A DNA stretch of 64,000 bases from positions 797,084-861,083 of the forward strand of contig NZ_FOKL01000001.1 of assembly GCF_900112025.1 (NCBI RefSeq), in the 5' to 3' direction. The position numbers and the translations under genes were made by a program. The notes under the pieces are model-generated. The model worked only from the letters and a program-made list of their open reading frames with translations. It did no database searches and had not been told where the DNA came from. This stretch comes from Janthinobacterium sp. 344 (GTDB taxonomy: Bacteria; Pseudomonadota; Gammaproteobacteria; Burkholderiales; Burkholderiaceae_D). Shown in pieces: positions 16,669 to 24,588 of this stretch (position 1 is the stretch's first letter; each line of letters opens with the position of its first letter).

Positions 16669-18951
16669 TTATTCCTTGTCATCCAGGGCGAGTTCGTTAT
16701 TGCGCGCCTGTGCTTCGTAGAGGCGGAAATAGGCGCCCTCTTTCGCCATCAGTTCATCGTGGCTGCCCACTTCGACGACCTGGCCGCGGTCCAGCACCAC
16801 CAGGCGGTCGGCCCGGTGCAGGGTCGACAGCCTGTGCGCGATGGCGATCGTCGTGCGGCCCTGCACCAGGTTGTCCAGCGCCTTTTGAATCTCTTTTTCC
16901 GTTTCCGAGTCCACCGACGACGTGGCTTCATCCATGATCAGGATGCGCGGGTCGATCAAGAGCGCGCGGGCGATCGAGATGCGCTGGCGTTCGCCGCCGG
17001 ACAGACCCTGGCCGCGCTCGCCCACCATCGAATCGTAGCCTTGCGGCAGGCGCAGGATGAATTCATGCGCATGCGCGGCGCGCGCGGCGGCGATGATCTC
17101 CTGGCGCGTCGCGTGCGGCTTGCCGTAGGCGATATTTTCCGCGATGGTGCCGAAGAACAGGAACGGCTCCTGCAGCACCAGGCCGATATTGCGGCGGTAG
17201 TCGGACACGGCGAACGAGCGGATGTCGACGCCATCGAGCAGGATCGCGCCTTCCGAGACGTCGTAGAAGCGGCAGATCAGGTTGACCAGCGTGCTCTTGC
17301 CGGAACCGCTGTGGCCCACCAGGCCGATCATCTCGCCCGCCTTGATGTTCAGCGTGATGCCGCGGTTGACGGCGCGGTTGCCATAGCGGAAACCGACTTC
17401 GCGCAAATCGATGCGGCCTTCGACCTTCTCCAGTTTGACGGGCTGCGCCGGCTCCGGCACGCTCGACACGTGGTCGAGGATGTCGAAGATGCGCTTGGCG
17501 GCGGAGGCCGATTTCTGCGTCACGGAGACGATGCGGCTCATCGAGTCGAGGCGACCATAGAAGCGCGTGCTGTAGGCGATGAAGGCGGTCAGCACGCCGA
17601 CGGTGATTTCGCCGCGCGACAGCTGCCAGATGCCGAAGCACCAGATGACCAGCAAGCCCATCTCCGTCAGGAAGGACACGGTGGGCGAGAACAGCGACCA
17701 GACTTTATTGAGCTTGTCGTTGACGGCCAGGTTGTGCGCGTTGGCGTCGCGGAAGCGGGCCGCTTCGCGTTTTTCCTGCGCAAACGCCTTGACTACACGA
17801 ATGCCGGGGATGGTATCGGCCAGCACGTTGGTCACTTCGCTCCACACGCGGTCGATCTTTTCAAAGCCCGTGCGCAGGCGGTCGCGCACCAGGTGGATCA
17901 TCCAGGCGATGAAGGGCAGCGGCGCCAGGGTCATGATGGCCAGCCACGGGTTCATCGACCACAAAATGACGCCCGTCATGATGATCATCAGCACGTCGGA
18001 GGCGAAATCGAGCAAATGCAGCGAGAGGAAGACGCAGATGCGGTCGCTGCCGCTGCCGATGCGCGCCATCAGGTCGCCCGTGCGCTTGCCGCCGAAAAAT
18101 TCCAGCGACAGTTTCATCAGGTGTTCATACGTGGCCGAGCGCAAGTCGGCGCCCATGCGTTCGGACACCAGGGCCAGCACATAGGTCTTGCCCCAGCCCA
18201 GCAGCCAGGCCAGCAGGGCCGAACCGAGCAAGCCGCTCATGTAGTACACCACCAGCCACGGATCGATGTGCTTGCCGTTTTGATACGGAATCAGCACATT
18301 GTCCATCAGCGGCGCCGTCAGGTAGGGCGGAATCATGTGCGCGGCCGTGCTCAGCAGCATCAGCAGGAAGCCCAGGGCCAGCTGGCCGCGGTAGGGATGG
18401 GCGAAGCGCCACAGGCGGAACAGGGTCCAGGTCGACGGCGGCGTATGCAGCACCTTGGCGCAGATCGGGCATTCTTCCTGCTCCGGCTCCAGTGGCGCCT
18501 TGCAGCTGGGGCACACTTCCTGCTCCGCTTCCAGCACGGGCTGGCCCGTCAGGTGGCTGTCGAGGCGCTCGACGAACTGTTCCAGCACGCGGATGGCATG
18601 CAGGTTCTGGCCCAGGGTGAAGCGCCACGAGGCCAGGCGGCCGTGGTCGTCGAACAGTTCCAGGTGGCCGACCCCGGCGTGGTCATGGTGCGTCAGGCGC
18701 AGTCCGGGGCGGAAAGACCAGCTTTTCCACGCGCTTTCGCCCGGCGAACGGGCCAGCAGGCGCTGCTCGGTAACAACTATTATGCCTTTTGTGAAACGTA
18801 ATCGCGCATCGAGGTCAACCTCAACGCTACTTAAAACGTTCTCCCCTGGAGAAAGATTCTTTTCCACTTCCGCCAGCCAGGCTTCTGCCACAGGCGCCGG
18901 CTGGGAAGCGAGGGGGGTAGTTGTTGCAGGAACACTCAGTTCAGTTGTCAT
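16669..18951 (-). CDS. Cyanophycin-locus ABC transporter (fused permease-ATPase) with zinc ribbon
   Basis: 760 residues. An N-terminal region of about 150 residues resembles a PH-like lipid- or protein-contact domain. Then comes a four-Cys ribbon (CPSCKAPLEPEQEECPIC, about residues 167-184), a six-helix exporter domain (from about 205) and a C-terminal ATPase with Walker A GHSGSGKST, signature LSGGERQR, Walker B ILIMDEATS and an H-loop IAHRLST. The architecture is a homodimeric type IV exporter. It is divergent from cphA' across 511 bp and coupled to the DUF1854 gene. Database names for this family refer to cyanophycin metabolism; the transported substrate is unproven. Confidence 0.88.
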   Translation of the reverse strand: MTTELSVPATTTPLASQPAPVAEAWLAEVEKNLSPGENVLSSVEVDLDARLRFTKGIIVVTEQRLLARSPGESAWKSWSFRPGLRLTHHDHAGVGHLELFDDHGRLASWRFTLGQNLHAIRVLEQFVERLDSHLTGQPVLEAEQEVCPSCKAPLEPEQEECPICAKVLHTPPSTWTLFRLWRFAHPYRGQLALGFLLMLLSTAAHMIPPYLTAPLMDNVLIPYQNGKHIDPWLVVYYMSGLLGSALLAWLLGWGKTYVLALVSERMGADLRSATYEHLMKLSLEFFGGKRTGDLMARIGSGSDRICVFLSLHLLDFASDVLMIIMTGVILWSMNPWLAIMTLAPLPFIAWMIHLVRDRLRTGFEKIDRVWSEVTNVLADTIPGIRVVKAFAQEKREAARFRDANAHNLAVNDKLNKVWSLFSPTVSFLTEMGLLVIWCFGIWQLSRGEITVGVLTAFIAYSTRFYGRLDSMSRIVSVTQKSASAAKRIFDILDHVSSVPEPAQPVKLEKVEGRIDLREVGFRYGNRAVNRGITLNIKAGEMIGLVGHSGSGKSTLVNLICRFYDVSEGAILLDGVDIRSFAVSDYRRNIGLVLQEPFLFFGTIAENIAYGKPHATRQEIIAAARAAHAHEFILRLPQGYDSMVGERGQGLSGGERQRISIARALLIDPRILIMDEATSSVDSETEKEIQKALDNLVQGRTTIAIAHRLSTLHRADRLVVLDRGQVVEVGSHDELMAKEGAYFRLYEAQARNNELALDDKE

Positions 18952-19462
18952 CGTAAAGCATACTCCGGCTCGAGGCCAAGCCCATCAAAGGGCGGGATTT
19001 GGGGGATGGGGCAAGTGCCCGATCAATGTTTGTGTACTGCGCGATGGCGGGGTGATGCACCAGTGGCAATTTCCTGTATTGTATCGAATGGATGCTTGTC
19101 AGTAAGGAATGGATAGCAAAATGGCGCAAAAAAACGCCGGGGCGCGGCAGCAAGTGCCAGGCAGGCGCGGCGCTTTTGCAACGCGGCGCAAGGGCTGCAG
19201 TATACAACAGCTGGCCGCCGCGCAAATGTCTCCACCCAGCCACGAAGATGGTGTTTTTTTAGTAAGAATGGCAACATTTAGTAACAATTAGAATGACAAC
19301 ACCAGCAGAATACGAGAAGCAAACGCGACAAGAGGCCGCTAAAAGTGGCACACTGCGCATACCCGGGATAAAGAACCAAGCACGAGCCTGAAAAGACTCT
19401 GTAAAGCCAACATAAAGTATCTGGCGCCCAGACGCCTGGCTTGTTATCAAGAAACCACTTAC
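18952..19462. other. 511-bp divergent intergenic region of the cyanophycin locus
   Basis: No convincing gene is present; open frames here lack ribosome sites and family resemblance. The right half (19250-19460) is AT-richer than the flanking genes and should hold the cphA' promoter. The left edge should hold that of the ABC transporter. I could not assign firm -35/-10 pairs. Its length suggests regulated divergent promoters. Confidence 0.5.
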
Positions 19463-21640
19463 ATGATCAAGAAGAAGAACATCGAATTCGTCCGCGTCAC
19501 CCACTTGCGCGGCCCCAACATCTGGACTTACCGTCCGGTGATTGAAGCCTGGGTCGACATCGGCGAACTGGAAGATTACCCATCGAACACCCTGCCCGGC
19601 CTGTACGAGCGGCTCGTCGCCTGGCTGCCCGGCATGATCGAGCACCGCTGCGGTGTGGGCGAACGGGGCGGCTTTTTCGAGCGCCTGCGCGAAGGCACGT
19701 GGTCGGCCCACATCCTCGAACACGTGGTGCTGGAACTGCAAAACCTGGCCGGCATGCGCACGGGCTTCGGCCAGACGCGCTCGACCAGCCAGCGCGGCGT
19801 CTACAAGATGGCCTTCCGCACGCGCGAAGAGCACGTGGGCCGCGCCGCCCTGGCCGCCGCGCGCACGCTGCTGATGGCCGCCATCAACGATGAAGCCTAC
19901 GATCTGGAAGCGGCCCTGGCGCCGCTGCGCGACATGGTCGACGCGCGCTGCCTGGGCCCGAGCACGGCCAGCATCGTCGACGCGGCCACCGAGCGCCGCA
20001 TCCCTTCCCTGCGCCTGAACGACGGCAACCTGGTGCAGCTGGGCCACGGCGCCGCGCAGCGCCGCATCTGGACGGCCGAAACGGACCGCACCAGCGCGAT
20101 CGCCGAAGGCATCGCCAGCGACAAGGATCTCACCAAATTCCTGCTCAAATCGTGCGGCGTGCGCGTGCCTGAAGGCAGCCTGGTGCGCAGCGCCGAAGCG
20201 GCCTGGGAAGAGGCGCAGGACATCGGCGTGCCCGTCGTCGTCAAGCCATATGACGGCAACCACGGCCGCGGCGTGTCGCTGAACCTGATGACGGAAAGCG
20301 ACGTGAAGGCGGCCTACGAACTGGCCGCGCGCAAGGGCGACAGCTCGGCCGTGCTGGTGGAAAGCTTCATCACGGGCGACGAGCACCGCCTGCTCGTCGT
20401 CGGCAACAAGCTGATCGCGGCCGCCAAGGGCGAATCGCTGTGGGTCGACGGCGACGGCACCTCCAGCGTGCTGGAACTGGTGAACACGCAGATCAATACC
20501 GACCCGCGCCGCGGCGAAGGCGAAGATTTCCCGCTGGGCACCGTCAAGCCGCACGAATCGGGCGAGATCATCCTCGAACTGCAGCGCCAGGGCATGACGG
20601 CCCTGTCCGTGCCGCAGGCGGGCCAGAAAGTGCTGATCCAGCCGAACGGCAACGTGGCCATCGACGTCACGGACGACGTGCACCCTTCCGTCGTGCACGC
20701 GGCCCTGCTGGCCGCCAGGGTCGTCGGCCTCGATATCGCCGGCATCGACCTGGTGACGAAGGATATTACCCGTCCCCTGGAAGAGCAGCGCGGCGCCATC
20801 ATCGAAGTCAATGCCAGCCCCGGCCTGCTGGCGCATATCAAGCCGGGCGTGGGCCAGCCGCGCCCTGTCGGCGCGGCCATCGTCGACCACCTGTTTACGC
20901 AGGATGAAACGGGCCGCATTCCGCTGATCGGCGTGACGGGCACGCGCGGCACCAGCCTGATCGTGCGCATGCTGTGCAAACTGCTCAACCTGTCGGGCCT
21001 GCACACGGGCGCCGTCTGCAGCGAAGGCATGTACCTGGACCAGCGCCGCGTCGTCAGCAGCGATTGCGTGAACTGGGACGCGGGCCAGCGTTTGCTGCTC
21101 AACCGCACCGTGCAGACGGCCCTGTTCGAGAGCAATCCGCGCATGATCCTGGCCGAGGGCCTGGCCTATGACAAATGCCAGGTCGGCATCGTCACGGACA
21201 TGGGCAGTATAGAGAGCGTGAAGGATTTCGACGTGCTCGACGACGCCGGCCTGTACAAGGTCGTGCGCAGCCAGGTCGACGTGGTCGTGCCAAGCGGCGT
21301 GGCCGTGCTCAATGCCGCCCATCCGCAAGTGCTGGAACTGGCCGAACTGTGCGACGGCACGGTGACCCTGTACGCGCAGGATGGCAGCCTGCCCGCCGTC
21401 GCGGCGCAGCTGGCCGGCGGCCAGCGCGCCGCCTTCGTGCGCGGCAACCACATCGTGCTGGCCGAAGGCGGCATCGAAACGGTCTTGCTGTGCCTGGACC
21501 TGCTGAAACCGGCCACGGCCGGCAATGTCGACAGCGTGCTGGCCGTGGCCGCCGCCGCCTGGGCCCTGAACCTGCCCGTCGACCTCATTTGCGCGGGCCT
21601 GCGCACCTTCGACGCGGCCCCCGGCTGCATCGGCAACTGA
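19463..21640 (+). CDS. cphA': Cyanophycin synthetase-like protein CphA' with degenerate Mur-ligase domain
   Basis: 725 residues. The order is an N-terminal CphA domain (about 1-160), an ATP-grasp domain (about 200-470, with VPVVVKPYDGNHGRGVS, LLVVGNKLIAAAKGES and EVNASPGLLAHIKPG) and a Mur-ligase-like domain. In CphA the Mur P-loop reads GTNGKT; here the matching site (about residue 492) is GTRGTS, so the nucleotide-binding Lys is gone. The C-terminal lobe is also shorter. This resembles the second synthetase (cphA') known beside cphA in Burkholderiales and, in its loss, cyanobacterial CphA2, which joins Asp-Arg dipeptides. It precedes cphA on the same strand. Confidence 0.92.
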   Translation: MIKKKNIEFVRVTHLRGPNIWTYRPVIEAWVDIGELEDYPSNTLPGLYERLVAWLPGMIEHRCGVGERGGFFERLREGTWSAHILEHVVLELQNLAGMRTGFGQTRSTSQRGVYKMAFRTREEHVGRAALAAARTLLMAAINDEAYDLEAALAPLRDMVDARCLGPSTASIVDAATERRIPSLRLNDGNLVQLGHGAAQRRIWTAETDRTSAIAEGIASDKDLTKFLLKSCGVRVPEGSLVRSAEAAWEEAQDIGVPVVVKPYDGNHGRGVSLNLMTESDVKAAYELAARKGDSSAVLVESFITGDEHRLLVVGNKLIAAAKGESLWVDGDGTSSVLELVNTQINTDPRRGEGEDFPLGTVKPHESGEIILELQRQGMTALSVPQAGQKVLIQPNGNVAIDVTDDVHPSVVHAALLAARVVGLDIAGIDLVTKDITRPLEEQRGAIIEVNASPGLLAHIKPGVGQPRPVGAAIVDHLFTQDETGRIPLIGVTGTRGTSLIVRMLCKLLNLSGLHTGAVCSEGMYLDQRRVVSSDCVNWDAGQRLLLNRTVQTALFESNPRMILAEGLAYDKCQVGIVTDMGSIESVKDFDVLDDAGLYKVVRSQVDVVVPSGVAVLNAAHPQVLELAELCDGTVTLYAQDGSLPAVAAQLAGGQRAAFVRGNHIVLAEGGIETVLLCLDLLKPATAGNVDSVLAVAAAAWALNLPVDLICAGLRTFDAAPGCIGN

Positions 21641-21651
21641 AAACCAGGGAG

Positions 21652-21778
21652 GTCAAACCAAACCTACTGCGCGTCGCGATTTGCGGCCTCCGATGCTCAC
21701 TGTGCATCCGCACAGCGCCGCTTCTCGGGCCAGCGGGGGCGCCGAGCCTCCCATCCGCTCGCTATGGTTTGATTTGAC
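21652..21778. repeat. 127-bp element bounded by 13-bp inverted repeats
   Basis: GTCAAACCAAACC (21652-21664) and GGTTTGATTTGAC (21766-21778) pair at 12 of 13 positions. An inner hairpin CTGTGC/GCACAG lies at 21700-21715. The element fills most of the gap between cphA' and cphA, contains no gene, and looks like a small non-coding interspersed repeat. Confidence 0.65.
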
Positions 21779-21784
21779 GTAAAA

Positions 21785-21802
21785 GCCCGGCTACGGCCGG
21801 GC
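21785..21802. terminator. Short GC-rich hairpin between cphA' and cphA
   Basis: GCCCGGC and GCCGGGC form a 7-bp stem with a TACG loop. There is no T run after it, so it may attenuate or stabilise message ends rather than terminate fully. Confidence 0.4.
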
Positions 21803-21834
21803 CCACAAGAACACAACAGGATTACGGTTTAATT

Positions 21835-24405
21835 ATGGAAGTATCTCGCGTACGGGCCTTGCGGGGCCCTAACCTCTGGAGCCACGACACCGCCGTGGAA
21901 GCCATTGTTTCCTGCACCACGCAGGAACTCGACATCGCCCAGCTGCCCGGCTTCGAAGCCCGCCTGCGCGCGCGCTTTCCGCAACTGAGCCCGCTGCAAC
22001 CGCTGGGCAATTACAACGCCGCGCCGATGGCGCAGGTGCTGGAACTGGCGGCGCTGGGCCTGCAGGCGCAAGCCGGCTGCCCCGTCACCTTCAGCCGCAC
22101 CACGCCGACGCTGGAAACGGGCATCTTCCAGGTCGTCGTCGAATACTCGGAAGAAGCCGTCGGCCGTCTGGCCCTGGAACTGGCGCAGCAGCTGTGCCAG
22201 GCCGCGCTGGCCGACGCGCCGTTCGACCTGGCCGGGGCCCTGCACCAGCTGCAGGAACTCGATGAAGACGTGCGCCTGGGTCCGTCGACGGGCGCCATCG
22301 TCAACGCCGCCGTGGCGCGCAACATCCCGTTCCGCCGCCTGACCGAAGGCAGCCTGGTGACGTTCGGCTGGGGCAGCAAGCAACGCAAGATCCAGGCCGC
22401 CGAAATGGACGGCACCAGCGCGATCGCCGAAGCCATCGCGCAGGACAAGGAACTGACGAAAAAACTGCTCGATTCGGCCGGCGTGCCCGTGCCGCAAGGC
22501 CGCGTCGTCGTCGACGCGGACGACGCCTGGGCGGCCGCCTGCGAGATCGGCCTGCCGGTGGTCGTCAAGCCGAAGGACGGCAACCAGGGCAAGGGCGTCA
22601 CCGTGAACATCACCACGCGCGAGCAATTGACGGCCGGCTTCATCGCGGCGCAGGAATTCCGCGACGACATCCTCGTCGAACGCTATCTGCCGGGCCACGA
22701 TTTCCGCCTGCTCGTCATCGGCAACAAGATGGTCGCCGCCGCCCGCCGCGACCCGCCGCAAGTGGTGGGCGATGGCCAGCACACGGTGCGCGAACTGGTC
22801 GACCAGGTCAACCTCGACCCGCGCCGCGGCAGCGGCCATGCCACCTCGCTGACGAAGATCCGCTTCGACGACATCGCCCTGGCCAGCCTGGCCAAGCAGG
22901 GCTATGTGGCCGACTCGGTGCCGCCCGTGGGCCAGCGCGTCATCCTGCGCAATAACGCCAACCTGTCGACGGGCGGCTCGGCCACCGACGTCACCGTCGA
23001 CGTGCATCCGGAAGTGGCGGCGCGCGCCGTCGCCGCCGCGCACATGGTGGGCCTGGACATCTGCGGCGTGGACGTGGTCTCCGACAGCGTATTGAAACCG
23101 CTGGAAGAACAGAATGGCGGCATCGTCGAAGTGAACGCCGCGCCGGGCCTGCGCATGCACCTGGCGCCGTCGTTCGGCAAGCCGCGCCCCGTGGGCGAAG
23201 CCATCATCGCCGCCATGTTCGCCGAAGGCGACGATGGCCGCATTCCCGTCGTCGCCGTCACGGGCACCAACGGCAAGACCACCACCGTGCGCCTGATCGC
23301 CCACCTGCTGACCACCTCGGGCCTGCGCACCGGCATGACGAACACCGATGGCGTGTACATCGAAGGGCGCCAGATCGACAGCGGCGACTGCAGCGGCCCG
23401 CGCAGCGCGCGCAATGTGCTGCTGCACCCGGACGTGGACGCGGCCGTGTTCGAGACGGCGCGCGGCGGCATGCTGCGCGAAGGCCTGGCCTTCGACCGCT
23501 GCCAGGTCGCCGTGGTGACGAATATCGGCGCCGGCGACCACCTGGGCCTGAACTACATCACCACCGTGGAAGACCTCGCGGTATTGAAACGCGTGATCGT
23601 GCAGAACGTGGCCGATAGCGGCGTGGCCGTCCTGAACGCCACCGACCCGGCCGTCGCCCGCATGGCCAAGAACTGCAGCGGCACGGTGACCTTCTTCGCC
23701 GCCGACAAGACGCATCCCGTGATGGCCACGCACCGCGCGCAAGGCAACCGCGTGGTCTTCGTGGAAGACGGCAAGCTGGTCGCGGCGCAGGGCCAGGAAC
23801 GCCACGAGATCGCCCTGTCGCAGGTGCCGATCACGCGCAATGGCGCCATCGGCTTCCAGGTCGACAACGTCATGGCTTCGCTGGCCGCCGCCTGGGCCGT
23901 GGGCCTGGACTGGAAAACCATCGCGCTGGGCCTGAAAACCTTCGCCAATGAAGCCGACAACGCGCCGGGCCGCTTCAATGTGTTCGACTATCGTGGCGCC
24001 ACGCTGATCGCCGACTATGGCCACAATCCGGACGCCATCCTGGCGCTGGTGCAGGCCGTGGAAAGCATGCCGGCCAAGCGCCGCTCGGTGGTCATCAGCG
24101 GCGCCGGCGACCGCCGCGACGAGGACATCCGCCAGCAGACGGAAATCCTCGGCGCCGCCTTCGACGACGTGCTGCTGTACCAGGATCAATGCCAGCGCGG
24201 CCGCGCCGACGGCGAAGTGGTGGCGCTGCTGCGCCAGGGCCTCGACGGCGCCAAGCGCACCAGCCATATCGATGAAATCAACGGCGAGTTCGTCGCCATC
24301 GACAAGGCCCTGGCGCGCCTGGGCGAAGGCGACCTGTGCCTGATCCTGATCGACCAGGTGGAAGAGGCGCTGGCGCACATCGCCAAGCGCGTCGCCGAAG
24401 CCTGA
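21835..24405 (+). CDS. cphA: Cyanophycin synthetase
   Basis: 856 residues, the normal length. It polymerises aspartate and arginine into multi-L-arginyl-poly-L-aspartate using ATP. The N-terminal domain (about 1-160) is followed by an ATP-grasp domain (LPVVVKPKDGNQGKGV, LLVIGNKMVAAARRDP, EVNAAPGLRMHLAPS) that adds Asp. A complete Mur-ligase domain that adds Arg carries P-loop GTNGKTTT near residue 476, FETARGGMLREGLAFD and NIGAGDHLG. The C-terminal lobe has DYGHNPDAI and SGAGDRRDEDI. All catalytic motifs look intact. It follows cphA' after a repeat element and is closed by a terminator. Confidence 0.96.
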   Translation: MEVSRVRALRGPNLWSHDTAVEAIVSCTTQELDIAQLPGFEARLRARFPQLSPLQPLGNYNAAPMAQVLELAALGLQAQAGCPVTFSRTTPTLETGIFQVVVEYSEEAVGRLALELAQQLCQAALADAPFDLAGALHQLQELDEDVRLGPSTGAIVNAAVARNIPFRRLTEGSLVTFGWGSKQRKIQAAEMDGTSAIAEAIAQDKELTKKLLDSAGVPVPQGRVVVDADDAWAAACEIGLPVVVKPKDGNQGKGVTVNITTREQLTAGFIAAQEFRDDILVERYLPGHDFRLLVIGNKMVAAARRDPPQVVGDGQHTVRELVDQVNLDPRRGSGHATSLTKIRFDDIALASLAKQGYVADSVPPVGQRVILRNNANLSTGGSATDVTVDVHPEVAARAVAAAHMVGLDICGVDVVSDSVLKPLEEQNGGIVEVNAAPGLRMHLAPSFGKPRPVGEAIIAAMFAEGDDGRIPVVAVTGTNGKTTTVRLIAHLLTTSGLRTGMTNTDGVYIEGRQIDSGDCSGPRSARNVLLHPDVDAAVFETARGGMLREGLAFDRCQVAVVTNIGAGDHLGLNYITTVEDLAVLKRVIVQNVADSGVAVLNATDPAVARMAKNCSGTVTFFAADKTHPVMATHRAQGNRVVFVEDGKLVAAQGQERHEIALSQVPITRNGAIGFQVDNVMASLAAAWAVGLDWKTIALGLKTFANEADNAPGRFNVFDYRGATLIADYGHNPDAILALVQAVESMPAKRRSVVISGAGDRRDEDIRQQTEILGAAFDDVLLYQDQCQRGRADGEVVALLRQGLDGAKRTSHIDEINGEFVAIDKALARLGEGDLCLILIDQVEEALAHIAKRVAEA

Positions 24406-24426
24406 GCGTAGTCTCCTTGCGCACGA

Positions 24427-24451
24427 GGGCGGCCTGCGGGCCGCCCTTTTT
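24427..24451 (+). terminator. Rho-independent terminator after cphA
   Basis: GGGCGGCC (24427-24434) and GGCCGCCC (24439-24446) form an 8-bp stem with a four-base loop, followed by TTTTT. It lies 22 bp after the cphA stop. Confidence 0.85.
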
Positions 24452-24588
24452 ACTGGCGCGCGCCCTATCCCGCCGCGCACCGGCATGGTGCAAGCCCACC
24501 TGATATCCCCCTTGCAAGCTTGTAAATTCGGGCATGAAAATTGCTCATAAGAAAACACAAACTGGGCTGACAAGAAGGTGGGGCACGC

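Noticed and set aside
19360-19380. Sigma-54-like promoter upstream of cphA' (TGGCACACTGCGCA)
   Set aside because: The GG element is present but the GC element at -12 does not match TTGC, so the resemblance is weak.
21829-24573. 914-residue minus-strand frame opposite cphA
   Set aside because: The plus strand encodes intact cyanophycin synthetase with all motifs; the antisense translation is compositionally biased and motif-free.
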